From Saprospiraceae bacterium (GTDB lineage Bacteria; Bacteroidota; Bacteroidia; Chitinophagales; Saprospiraceae), in assembly GCA_020528935.1 (NCBI GenBank), contig JAJDFU010000630.1, positions 6,740-13,708 on the forward strand: 6,969 nt of DNA. The letters are read 5' to 3'. The position numbers and the translations under genes are program-made. Below, one piece after another: positions 1 through 6,564 of the stretch; position 1 is the first letter of the stretch; each line of letters opens with the position of its first letter. The notes beneath the pieces were generated by a model. It did no database searches. It saw nothing but the letters and a program-made list of their open reading frames with translations, and was not told where the DNA came from.

Positions 1-183
1 TCCGGCCTGAGCGGACCGGCGGAGATCACGCTTTCCAATGCCCTGGGAGAAGTAGTGCACCACAGCAGGGAAGAGCTCGTCGACCCGCACCCGCTGGACC
101 TTTCGCATTTGCCTTCGGGTCTGTATGTGCTCAGCCTGCGACAAGGAGAAAGGCAGCAGAGCCGCCGGCTGGTAGTGCACTAA
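1..183 (+). CDS. C-terminal end of a secreted protein with a T9SS type A-like sorting domain (5' truncated)
   Basis: The open frame enters from the left edge and ends with TAA at 181-183, leaving 60 residues. The tail has the usual pattern of the Bacteroidota type A C-terminal sorting domain: a beta-strand with NALGEVV, then LDLSHLPSGLYVLSL, then a short basic segment and the final hydrophobic LVVH. In this family the domain directs a Sec-exported protein through the type IX secretion system, where it is normally cleaved and the cargo is released or attached to the cell surface. The passenger domain lies outside the window, so the function of the whole protein is unknown. The assignment to the sorting-domain family is by motif pattern. 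The T9SS route is inferred from family knowledge. Confidence 0.8.
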   Translation, partial: SGLSGPAEITLSNALGEVVHHSREELVDPHPLDLSHLPSGLYVLSLRQGERQQSRRLVVH

Positions 184-193
184 CCCTCATCGT

Positions 194-220
194 CTCCCGG
201 GCCCCAATGCGGGCTGGGAG
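194..220 (+). terminator. GC-rich hairpin downstream of the T9SS cargo gene (possible weak terminator)
   Basis: CTCCC (194-198) pairs with GGGAG (216-220) and GCCC (201-204) with GGGC (211-214), around a 6-base loop and a small internal mismatch. It begins 10 bases after the upstream stop codon, which suits a terminator or 3' end structure. No run of T follows directly, so classical intrinsic termination is uncertain. The hairpin would also overlap the ATG at 207, which argues against that codon as the start of the next gene. Confidence 0.35.
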
Positions 221-251
221 GTATGATGGGGTAATTCTGTTTCTTTGCTCC

Positions 252-929
252 ATGCAACTGAGCAAACTCCGGGAACTTTTCCAGGACTATCGCCGCCACC
301 TGCAGTCGGGCCGCCGGCATGAGCGGCTGCACTACTGGGCTTCGCTCCAGCACTTCCAGGACCACTGGGACCTGCAGGCCGACGAGCTGCCCGCCATGCT
401 GGATACCAGCTTCCAGAATCCCACTACCCGCCGCCTGTGGAAGCGCGAAGGCTGGGAGCCCAAGCGCATGCTGCTGGAACTGGCCGGCCACGAGCCCGGG
501 CTGATGCGGCAGGCCCTGCGCGACCTGCTGAACGAAGAGAAGGCCCTGGACGGCCGGGCCACCCGCTTTGTCTTCTACATGGACGAGCTGCTGCAAACCT
601 ACCGAAAGGCCCATCCCCGCAGTATTGATGCCAGCCACTACCTGGACGACTACGAGTTCATCTTCCTGCTGCTGGCCTTTCGCTACCCGGCCCACTACGC
701 CCCCTACGACTTTTCCCGCTTTCGCCGGCTGCTGACGATGGTGCTGGCGCCCAACATACCGCTTACCCACGATGTGGAGCGCTATGCCAAAGTGATGCGC
801 ACCCTTTACAAGCTGATGGAAAAGGAAGAAGGCCTGCTGGCATTGCACCGGCAGCGCCTGCTCCCGGAGCATTACGCCGGCGAAACCCTCTTGCCTGTCT
901 TCGACTTCTTGCAGGTCGTCGCGAATTAG
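252..929 (+). CDS. Hypothetical 225-residue helical protein, faintly like the N-terminal region of McrB-like proteins
   Basis: This is a soluble protein with no signal peptide or membrane segment, rich in Leu, Arg, His and aromatic residues and probably all-helical. I chose ATG 252 (MQLSKLRELFQDYRR) over ATG 207, because the 207 version adds a non-helical stretch and overlaps a hairpin. The order of elements recalls the N-terminal region of some Bacteroidota McrB-like AAA+ proteins: an early helix with HYWASLQHFQDHWDL, a middle WEPKRMLLELAGHEPGLMR, then HYLDDYEFIFLLLAFRYPAHY followed by a YDFSRFRRLL helix. No Walker A or other nucleotide-binding motif is present and the frame ends in a clean TAG, so it is not an obvious broken McrB. 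The resemblance is from memory of the family pattern and is weak. The gene converges on 926-1585, with the two stop codons overlapping. Confidence 0.75.
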   Translation: MQLSKLRELFQDYRRHLQSGRRHERLHYWASLQHFQDHWDLQADELPAMLDTSFQNPTTRRLWKREGWEPKRMLLELAGHEPGLMRQALRDLLNEEKALDGRATRFVFYMDELLQTYRKAHPRSIDASHYLDDYEFIFLLLAFRYPAHYAPYDFSRFRRLLTMVLAPNIPLTHDVERYAKVMRTLYKLMEKEEGLLALHRQRLLPEHYAGETLLPVFDFLQVVAN

Positions 930-1585
930 TTGGCCAGATAGGCATCGATCTCTTCCAGGCACATGGGATAGAGCTGCTCGCTGAGGGCCTGGGAGAAGAT
1001 CTGGGCGACTTGCACCGTGCGAATTACCGGCCGCACCGACTCCTTGCTGTTTTTCAGCGCGCGCATCTGGTTGATGAGATCCTGATCGAGCTGGGCGAGC
1101 TTCTCCTGCAACTGGTAGGTCTGTTCGAACCGAAAGGCCAGGTCGTAGTCGACGGCACCCAGCAAGCCGGTGCGAGACAAGGTTTCGAAGGAAACATCGG
1201 ACAACTGGAACAGCTCAAAGTCCATGCTGAGCCCGTCGTCGCTGGGATGCAATTCGGCCGGATAATCGCGGATGACGGCCTGAATGGAATCCTCCGGCAC
1301 CTCGGGTTCGAGTTCTTCGTCCAAGAGGGGTAAAAAGGCCAGCATGAATTCCATTTGCAGATCGTTTTGCGCGCGGGTGGAGTCGATTTTTTCCCGGTTC
1401 TTCTGGATTTCGATCTTCATGTTTTCCAGGGCCTGCTGGATCTGTTGCTTCTCCTTTCGACCCTCGTTCCAGTCGGTGAGCCAGAGGGCGAACAGTACCC
1501 CCAGCAGCACGCCCAGAAATTCGATGAGCTGGTTGAACCAGTCTACCCGGTATATCCACCGGAATGCCTTTTTCCGTTCAGCCAT
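926..1585 (-). CDS. DUF6090-type single-pass inner-membrane protein
   Basis: The protein has 219 residues from ATG at 1585-1583 (MAERKKAFRWIYR). A longer in-frame start at 1693 would add 36 residues unlike the family and cover the promoter region. After a short basic N-terminus there is one hydrophobic segment at about residues 19-37, ending in LWLTDWNEGRKEK. This is the hallmark of the DUF6090 family of Bacteroidota, where a membrane helix runs into a WNE motif and a charged coiled coil (about 40-75). The later SFETLSRTGLLGAVDYDL (about 132-149) also fits, matching the family's YESLKSSG-like stretch. A second coiled coil is likely at 152-180. The bulk of the protein is probably cytoplasmic or periplasmic coiled coil on a single anchor. 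The molecular function of DUF6090 is not known to me. Family assignment is by motif. Topology is inferred. Confidence 0.8.
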   Translation of the reverse strand: MAERKKAFRWIYRVDWFNQLIEFLGVLLGVLFALWLTDWNEGRKEKQQIQQALENMKIEIQKNREKIDSTRAQNDLQMEFMLAFLPLLDEELEPEVPEDSIQAVIRDYPAELHPSDDGLSMDFELFQLSDVSFETLSRTGLLGAVDYDLAFRFEQTYQLQEKLAQLDQDLINQMRALKNSKESVRPVIRTVQVAQIFSQALSEQLYPMCLEEIDAYLAN

Positions 1586-1608
1586 AACACTGCGTTTGAA
1601 AGCTGTAA

Positions 1609-1616
1609 ATAAGGTA
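1609..1616 (-). promoter_or_regulatory. Possible -7 element (TACCTTAT) for the DUF6090-type gene
   Basis: On the minus strand TACCTTAT partly matches the Bacteroidota -7 consensus TANNTTTG and ends 23 bases before the chosen start. No clear -33 TTTG is seen. The spacing agrees with similar elements in front of four other genes here. Confidence 0.3.
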
Positions 1617-1701
1617 CAGCATGCCGGCCAGGCCCGAGCCTGAATTCGGATGGGCAAGCCCCCTTTTTCGATAAACACCGGCACGGTTAGCAACGAATGC
1701 C

Positions 1702-1709
1702 TATTTTTA
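1702..1709 (+). promoter_or_regulatory. Possible -7 element (TATTTTTA) for the NlpE/META lipoprotein gene
   Basis: TATTTTTA fits TANNTTT and lies in an AT-rich patch within otherwise GC-rich sequence, 29 bases before ATG 1739. It faces away from the candidate element of the divergent gene. A -33 box is not clear. Confidence 0.35.
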
Positions 1710-1738
1710 TAATTTCAAAACCAAACTGCATACTACCA

Positions 1739-2908
1739 ATGAAACAACTCACCAAAGCCCTGTTTTTTCCCCTGGTTCTGGCCGCCATCGTGGCCTGCGA
1801 ACCGGCGCCCAAAAAGCTGGAAGCCACCAACAAGGATCCCGATCTGGCGAAACAAACCGCCGGCGTGTACACGGGCGAAGTGCCCTGCGCCGACTGCGAG
1901 GCTATCGCCTACAAGCTGGCCCTGAAGCCCGACTTCACCTATGAGGCCGAGATGGTGTACAAGGGTAAATCCGAGGAGGCCCAACCCCTGAGCGGAAGCT
2001 ATGCCTTCACCGAAGACAGCATCCTCGTACTCGAAAAGGACGAGCCCGGTATGAACTACTTCAAACTCGGCGAAGCCGGCCTCACCATGCTCGACCAGAA
2101 CGGCGAGGTGATCACCGGCGATCTGGCCGACCGGTATCAGCTCATGAGAATGGATCGCGCGACGCCCATGAAAGCCATGGCCGAACAAGACAACCCCGAT
2201 GCCCAGCTCAAGAACGATATGATGCGCAAACTGCAGGCCGAAGGCGTGGACTTCTACGCAGCCGGCAACGAGCCGTTCTGGAGCGCACAGATCGATTTCG
2301 AGAAGGAGATGGTCTTCAACCCCATGGAAGGCGAGCCCATGTCCACCCCGGCGGTAGAAGGCGCATTTGCCATGGATGCCGATCCGCCCCGTATCCGCTA
2401 CGCTGCCGAAGTGGAATCCGGCAACCTGATCGTCGAGATCATTTCGGAAGAGTGCATGGACGGTATGTCGGGCGAAAAGTTCACCCATCGGGTGAAAGTC
2501 GATATCCGGCGCGGGACCGATAAGGAATACACCACCTATGAAGGTTGCGGTCGCTACGTGACGGACTACGACCTGGCCGGCACCTGGGAGCTGCAGGAAA
2601 TGGCCGGCAAAGCCGTGGACGGCAGCCAATTCAGGAAGGGAACTCCCGTGCTTACCTTCATGCCCGAGGTGCTGCGCGTAAGCGGCCATGCCGGTTGCAA
2701 CCAGATGACCGGGGCCTACACCATGGAGAAAAAGGCTGTCCACTTCGGCGACCTGGCCTCTACCATGATGGCCTGCCCCGATATGGATCTGGAGCAAGAA
2801 TTCTCCAAAATGGTGAACGGACGCATCCTGGAATACAAACTGGATGGCGACCGGCTCATCCTCACACACCCCAGCGGCAAGACCCTGGTGTACAAGAAAA
2901 AGGCCTGA
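1739..2908 (+). CDS. Three-domain lipoprotein: NlpE-like, COG3650-like and META (HslJ-like) domains
   Basis: The 389-residue protein starts at ATG 1739 (MKQLTKALFF). It has a lipoprotein signal peptide with lipobox IVAC, Cys20 being the lipidation site. An upstream in-frame ATG at 1697 would place 14 extra residues before the signal peptide. Residues about 38-138 resemble the NlpE N-terminal domain: GVYTGEVPCADCEAI with a CxxC at 50-53, then a beta pattern ending in YFKL and LDQNGEVI. Residues about 170-272 match the COG3650-type domain often found beside META domains (AAGNEPFWSAQID, later CMDGMSGEKFTHRV and a GCG). Residues about 277-389 are a META domain (LAGTWELQEM, GHAGCNQMTGAY, STMMACP). 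In other bacteria NlpE senses envelope stress or copper and META proteins are linked to stress tolerance. A role in envelope homeostasis here is inference. The gene ends 22 bases before a strong terminator and is probably monocistronic. Confidence 0.88.
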   Translation: MKQLTKALFFPLVLAAIVACEPAPKKLEATNKDPDLAKQTAGVYTGEVPCADCEAIAYKLALKPDFTYEAEMVYKGKSEEAQPLSGSYAFTEDSILVLEKDEPGMNYFKLGEAGLTMLDQNGEVITGDLADRYQLMRMDRATPMKAMAEQDNPDAQLKNDMMRKLQAEGVDFYAAGNEPFWSAQIDFEKEMVFNPMEGEPMSTPAVEGAFAMDADPPRIRYAAEVESGNLIVEIISEECMDGMSGEKFTHRVKVDIRRGTDKEYTTYEGCGRYVTDYDLAGTWELQEMAGKAVDGSQFRKGTPVLTFMPEVLRVSGHAGCNQMTGAYTMEKKAVHFGDLASTMMACPDMDLEQEFSKMVNGRILEYKLDGDRLILTHPSGKTLVYKKKA

Positions 2909-2930
2909 TCGCATACCGGGCATCCAACCC

Positions 2931-2973
2931 AAAGGGGGAAAGCGGCAGCAGCTGCCGTATTCCCCCTTTTTTT
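2931..2973 (+). terminator. Strong intrinsic terminator after the NlpE/META lipoprotein gene
   Basis: AAAGGGGGAA (2931-2940) pairs perfectly with TTCCCCCTTT (2960-2969). After a 2x2 internal loop, CGGCAG (2943-2948) pairs with CTGCCG (2952-2957) around a CAG loop. A run of seven T (2967-2973) follows the G/C part of the stem. The A-rich left arm could also let it work on the opposite strand, but no gene arrives from the right. Confidence 0.9.
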
Positions 2974-3033
2974 CGTTGGGCGAATCCTGCCTTCCGTTCA
3001 TCGATTATTTCATGCGGATCCTGACCGGCAGGC

Positions 3034-3041
3034 TACCTTTC
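3034..3041 (+). promoter_or_regulatory. Possible -7 element (TACCTTTC) for the S9 peptidase gene
   Basis: TACCTTTC matches TANNTTT and ends 24 bases before ATG 3066. A TTTC at 3008-3011 could serve as a poor -33 box (22-base spacer). It lies just downstream of the terminator, where a new promoter is needed. Confidence 0.35.
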
Positions 3042-3065
3042 TTTTTTTATCCAATGGAACCAAGC

Positions 3066-4976
3066 ATGATTAAAAATACCGCATGGCCCTTATGTATTCT
3101 CCTTGGCCTGGCCCTGGCCTGCCAAAAAGAGGCTCCGGAGGAAACCCGTCAGGTGAAGACCTATACCATCGAGCAATTCATGGATAACACCACGGTGTTC
3201 GGCAGTTCCTTTTCACCGGACGAAGATCACCTGCTCATCACCAGCAATCGCTCCGGGATTTACAATGCCTATCGCCAGCCCGTGGCAGGGGGCGATTACT
3301 CGGCCCTGACCCAATCCGACAGCTCCTCCATTTACGCCCTCTCCTACTTCCCCGAGGACGGGCGGATCCTTTTTCAGATGGATGATAACGGCAATGTGAT
3401 CTGGCATCTCTTCGTCCGCAACCCCGATGGCACAAGCGTGGAACTCACGCCCGACTCGGCGGCCCGGGCTACCTTTCTCGGCTGGGCCCACGATAGAGAG
3501 CGCTTCTTCATGGGCTGGACCAAGCGCGATCCGCGCCTCACGGATATTTACGAAGTATCGCCGGACAGCCTGAAGCCCAGGCTGATCTATGCCAATGAGG
3601 AGGCCTATCAATTCGGCGGTATCTCGCCGGACGAGCGCTACCTGGCCTTCACCGATCCCATCAATACCAACGACTCGCGCTTGCTGCTCTACGACCGGGA
3701 GCAGAAAGCGCTTACCGAAATATCCCAAAACCAGGCCGGCCACCAAGCTGCCGATTTCAGCCCCGACGGCAAATACTTCTACTACATCACCGACGACGGC
3801 AGCGAGTACGGTTACCTCATGCGCTACGAGTTGGCCACTGGCCAGCGCGAAAAGATCCTGGAAAAGGACTGGGATATCAGCTATGCCAATTTCTCCCGCA
3901 ACGGTAAGTACCGCGTGGTGGGCATCAATGCCGATGCGAAAACCATCATTGAAGTAACGGACATGGAAACGGGCGAAGCCGTTGAATTGCCCGAGCTGGG
4001 TGCCCGCAGCGTGAGCTCGGTCAACATTTCCGACAGCGAACGGTACATGGCCTTTTACGCCGGCAGCTCGGGCTCCACCTCCAACCTTTTCGTGTACGAT
4101 TTTACGACCGGTGATTACCAACAACTCACCCAGACCCTGAACGAGGAGATCGACCCGCAGGATCTGGTCACTGCCGAGGTGGTTCGGTACACTTCCTTTG
4201 ACGGCCTGGAGATCCCGGCCATTTACTACAAGCCCCACCAGGCCTCTGCCGAAGATCCCGTGCCCGCCCTGGTGTGGGTGCACGGCGGCCCCGGCGGGCA
4301 GAGCCGGCAATCGTACAGCGCCTTGTTGCAATACCTGGTCAACCACGGCTATGCCGTGCTGGCCGTCAACAATCGCGGCAGCAGCGGCTACGGCAAGACC
4401 TTCTTCCGCATGGACGACCGGCGCCACGGCGAGGAAGATCTCAAAGACTGCATCTGGGGCAAAAAATGGCTGGCTACGCAAGCCTACATCGACAGCAGCC
4501 GCATCGGCATCCTGGGGGGCTCCTACGGCGGCTTCATGGTGATGCGCGCCATGACCCACAGCCCGGAGGCCTTTGAAGTAGGCGTCAATATTTTCGGCGT
4601 GACCAACTGGGTGCGCACCATTCGTTCCATCCCCCCCTGGTGGGAATCTTTCAAGGATGCCCTCTACGAAGAAATGGGCAATCCCTACACCGCCGACTCG
4701 GTACGCCTGAAAGACATCTCGCCCGTCTTCCAGGGCCAAAAGGTCCGAAATCCGGTCATGGTGCTGCAGGGGGCGCAGGATCCGAGAGTGCTCAAGATCG
4801 AATCGGACGAGATGGTGGAAGCGGTGCGGGCCAATGACGTCCCCGTGGAGTACGTGGTCTTCGATGATGAAGGGCACGGCTTTTCGAAAAAGAAAAACCA
4901 GCAGGAAGCCTACAGCAGGATCCTTCAGTTTTTGAACCGGTACCTGAAAGCGGACTCGCCTGACCTGGAGGGTTGA
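3066..4976 (+). CDS. S9 family (prolyl oligopeptidase/acylaminoacyl peptidase type) serine peptidase lipoprotein
   Basis: The protein is 636 residues from ATG 3066. ATG 3054 is an alternative that adds MEPS. Starts further upstream would run through the preceding terminator. The N-terminus (MIKNTAWPLCILLGLALAC) is a lipoprotein signal with Cys19 in an ALAC lipobox, so the enzyme should be anchored in the envelope. Residues about 34-370 form a beta-propeller with repeated PD40-like motifs (SFSPDEDHLLITSNRSG, ISPDERYLAFTD, FSPDGKYFYYITDDG), which in this family restricts entry to small peptides. Residues about 380-630 are the alpha/beta hydrolase domain, with HGGPGG at 406-411, nucleophile Ser486 in GGSYGG, Asp572 in QGAQDPRV and His604 in DEGHGF. 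The Ser-Asp-His spacing (86 and 32) is normal for S9. The expected role is removal of dipeptides or acyl-amino acids from peptides. The exact specificity cannot be read from sequence. Confidence 0.93.
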   Translation: MIKNTAWPLCILLGLALACQKEAPEETRQVKTYTIEQFMDNTTVFGSSFSPDEDHLLITSNRSGIYNAYRQPVAGGDYSALTQSDSSSIYALSYFPEDGRILFQMDDNGNVIWHLFVRNPDGTSVELTPDSAARATFLGWAHDRERFFMGWTKRDPRLTDIYEVSPDSLKPRLIYANEEAYQFGGISPDERYLAFTDPINTNDSRLLLYDREQKALTEISQNQAGHQAADFSPDGKYFYYITDDGSEYGYLMRYELATGQREKILEKDWDISYANFSRNGKYRVVGINADAKTIIEVTDMETGEAVELPELGARSVSSVNISDSERYMAFYAGSSGSTSNLFVYDFTTGDYQQLTQTLNEEIDPQDLVTAEVVRYTSFDGLEIPAIYYKPHQASAEDPVPALVWVHGGPGGQSRQSYSALLQYLVNHGYAVLAVNNRGSSGYGKTFFRMDDRRHGEEDLKDCIWGKKWLATQAYIDSSRIGILGGSYGGFMVMRAMTHSPEAFEVGVNIFGVTNWVRTIRSIPPWWESFKDALYEEMGNPYTADSVRLKDISPVFQGQKVRNPVMVLQGAQDPRVLKIESDEMVEAVRANDVPVEYVVFDDEGHGFSKKKNQQEAYSRILQFLNRYLKADSPDLEG

Positions 4977-5012
4977 GGCAGCAGCTCCCGCATAGACTCG
5001 AATAAATTCGAC

Positions 5013-5034
5013 AACCTTCCGGGAAGGGTTTTTC
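5013..5034 (+). terminator. Weak hairpin plus T-run after the S9 peptidase gene
   Basis: AACCTT (5013-5018) can pair with AAGGGTT (5024-5030), with one bulged G and a CCGGG loop, and a T-run follows to 5033. Just upstream, TCGAAT (4998-5003) and ATTCGA (5006-5011) form another small inverted repeat. The stem is short and imperfect, so read-through into the FGE gene is possible. Confidence 0.35.
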
Positions 5035-5035
5035 G

Positions 5036-5043
5036 TACCTTTT
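5036..5043 (+). promoter_or_regulatory. Possible -7 element (TACCTTTT) for the FGE gene
   Basis: TACCTTTT matches TANNTTT and ends 25 bases before ATG 5069. No convincing -33 TTTG is seen. It nearly repeats the TACCTTTC in front of the S9 gene, in sequence and in distance from the start. Confidence 0.35.
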
Positions 5044-5068
5044 CGAGCCAATCCAACACGGACTTCTT

Positions 5069-6157
5069 ATGTCATTTGTCCCGCATATCGCTCTGCCTGC
5101 CCTCTTTGCAGCCCTCCTTTTTTCCGCCTGCAACACGGACCCGGCACCGGCCGACACCCCGGCCGAAAGCAGACCCCTTCCATCCCAGACCGGCACCGCC
5201 CCGGCGGAGGCACCGCCGGGCATGGTGTGGATCCCGGGGGGAACGTTCACCATGGGCAGCGAGGACCAGACCGCCCACGAAGTGGAAGGGCCGGCTCATG
5301 GGGTAAAGGTGCAAGGCTTTTGGATGGACAAGACCGAGGTGACCAACGCCCAGTATCGCGCATTTGTCGAAGCTACCGGCTACGTCACGGTGGCCGAGCG
5401 GCCCGTGGACTGGGAGCAGCTAAAGACCCAACTGCCGCCGGGCACGCCCAAACCGCCGGAGGAGAACCTGCAACCGGGCTCCCTGGTGTTCACCCCGCCG
5501 GACTATCCCGTGCCGCTCAACAACATGGCCAACTGGTGGAGCTGGACCACGGGCGCCAACTGGCGGCATCCCCGGGGCCCGGGCAGCTCCATCGAAGGCA
5601 AGGACGATTACCCGGTGGTTCACATCGCCTTTGAAGATGCAAAGGCCTATGCCGAATGGGCCGGCAAGCGCCTGCCCACCGAGGCCGAATGGGAGTTTGC
5701 CTCCCGGGGCGGCAATCCGAATCAGCCCTTCGCCTGGGGCGACGAGCTGGTGCCCGACGGCCAATACCTGGCCAATTTCTTCCAGGGGCACTTCCCGCAT
5801 GAGAATTGGGGCAAGGACGGCTATACCGGTGCCGCCCCGGTGAAGACCTTTCCCCCCAATGATTACGGACTCTACGACATGATCGGCAACGTGTGGGAAT
5901 GGACCACCGACTGGTACCGGCCCGATACGTACCGCCGCCGTTCCAAGGACGACATCGTGGTCAATCCTTCGGGGCCCTACGAGAGCTTCGATCCGCAGGA
6001 CCCCTACAATCCCAAGCGGGTGACCAAGGGGGGCTCTTTCCTGTGCAGCACCGAATATTGTTCCAACTACCGGCCCAGCGCCCGTATGGCTACCGCTTTT
6101 GATTCCGGGCAGGAGCACCTGGGCTTTCGCTGTGTGCGGGACGGCAATGCCCGCTAG
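5069..6157 (+). CDS. Formylglycine-generating enzyme (FGE/SUMF1 family) lipoprotein
   Basis: The protein has 362 residues from ATG 5069, with a lipoprotein signal peptide (lipobox FSAC, Cys21) and a Pro/Ala/Thr-rich linker to about residue 50. The FGE-sulfatase domain fills the rest: GMVWIPGGTFTMGSED (51-66), DKTEVTNAQYRAFVEATGY (87-105), TGANWRHPRGPGSS (161-174), WAGKRLPTEAEWEFASRGG (197-215), GLYDMIGNVWEWT (267-279) and LGFRC (351-355). GGSFLCSTEYC contains Cys326 and Cys331, a C-x4-C pair matching the catalytic, copper-binding cysteines of human SUMF1 and aerobic bacterial FGE. Many relatives with this fold (GldK-like, ergothioneine EgtB and others) lack the pair. The predicted reaction is O2-dependent oxidation of a sulfatase active-site Cys to formylglycine. 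No sulfatase gene is in the window, so the substrate is unknown. It lies 92 bases after the S9 gene on the same strand and may have its own promoter. Confidence 0.92.
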   Translation: MSFVPHIALPALFAALLFSACNTDPAPADTPAESRPLPSQTGTAPAEAPPGMVWIPGGTFTMGSEDQTAHEVEGPAHGVKVQGFWMDKTEVTNAQYRAFVEATGYVTVAERPVDWEQLKTQLPPGTPKPPEENLQPGSLVFTPPDYPVPLNNMANWWSWTTGANWRHPRGPGSSIEGKDDYPVVHIAFEDAKAYAEWAGKRLPTEAEWEFASRGGNPNQPFAWGDELVPDGQYLANFFQGHFPHENWGKDGYTGAAPVKTFPPNDYGLYDMIGNVWEWTTDWYRPDTYRRRSKDDIVVNPSGPYESFDPQDPYNPKRVTKGGSFLCSTEYCSNYRPSARMATAFDSGQEHLGFRCVRDGNAR

Positions 6158-6339
6158 CCTCCTGTACGCCGGTAAGGACCACCTCGACGGCCGATCGAAA
6201 AGGGTTTGAGCAATGCGCACACAACCTGCTTCCTCGCTTACCCACCGACTATACACCAAGGCAGCGTTGGCGGGATGTTCAGATCCGGTTTTGCGAGCCG
6301 CCAAAAGCCAAGTGCTGTTCCGACAACGAAATGCCTGGG

Positions 6340-6360
6340 GACTCCAAACCACCTGGAGTC
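6340..6360. repeat. Perfect 7-bp inverted repeat
   Basis: GACTCCA (6340-6346) and TGGAGTC (6354-6360) are exact reverse complements around a 7-base spacer, AACCACC. There is no T-run next to it on either side. It could be a protein-binding site or RNA hairpin in the gene-free stretch. Chance occurrence is possible. Confidence 0.45.
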
Positions 6361-6526
6361 GAGCATGTACTCGCGGGGGAGGCCCGGGCGCGCCCAAACC
6401 TTTTTGGTAGCGGTATAGTAGCCCGGGGCCTGAACTTACGCGACCCGGCAGAATCCAAGAAATGCACATCGTGAGTGACATCCGTTACCCAGCTCCCGCC
6501 AATGGAAAAGAGGAGGTTATTCTTCC

Positions 6527-6542
6527 GTAGAATTTGTTCTAC
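6527..6542. repeat. Perfect 6-bp inverted repeat upstream of the last gene's promoter
   Basis: GTAGAA (6527-6532) and TTCTAC (6537-6542) are exact reverse complements around TTTG, with CTTCC on both sides (6522-6526 and 6542-6546). It ends 22 bases before the TACTTTTG element, in or just upstream of the -33 region, so an operator is possible. Confidence 0.4.
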
Positions 6543-6564
6543 TTCCGGCCAACAGGCATACATG

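Noticed and set aside
207..251. Upstream ATG extension of the 252-929 gene
   Set aside because: The added 15 residues do not fit the helical protein and the ATG lies within a hairpin that belongs to the end of the upstream gene.
1586..1693. 36-residue N-terminal extension of the DUF6090-type protein
   Set aside because: It would cover the probable promoter and precede the normal short basic N-terminus of the family.
1733..3001. A 422-codon open frame on the minus strand opposite the NlpE/META lipoprotein gene
   Set aside because: It is an antisense shadow: it covers the terminator and the real lipoprotein gene and shows His/Gly/Val-rich low-information sequence.
2844..3065. Upstream extension of the S9 peptidase reading frame
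   Set aside because: It would begin inside the preceding gene, read through its terminator and place over 70 residues before a clear lipoprotein signal peptide.
3213..5051. A 612-codon open frame on the minus strand opposite the S9 peptidase gene
   Set aside because: It is an antisense shadow of a gene with intact family motifs and catalytic triad. Its translation is rich in Val, Gly, His and Ala with no domain pattern, as expected from the complement of GC-rich coding DNA.
6361..6420. GC-rich palindromic patch (GGGCGCGCCC and CCCGGG) looking like a recombination or attachment site
   Set aside because: Short GC palindromes are common in GC-rich DNA, and there is no integrase, tRNA end or direct repeat nearby.
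5420..6481. A 353-codon minus-strand open frame opposite the FGE gene
   Set aside because: It overlaps the well-supported FGE domain and has no recognisable motif or start context.
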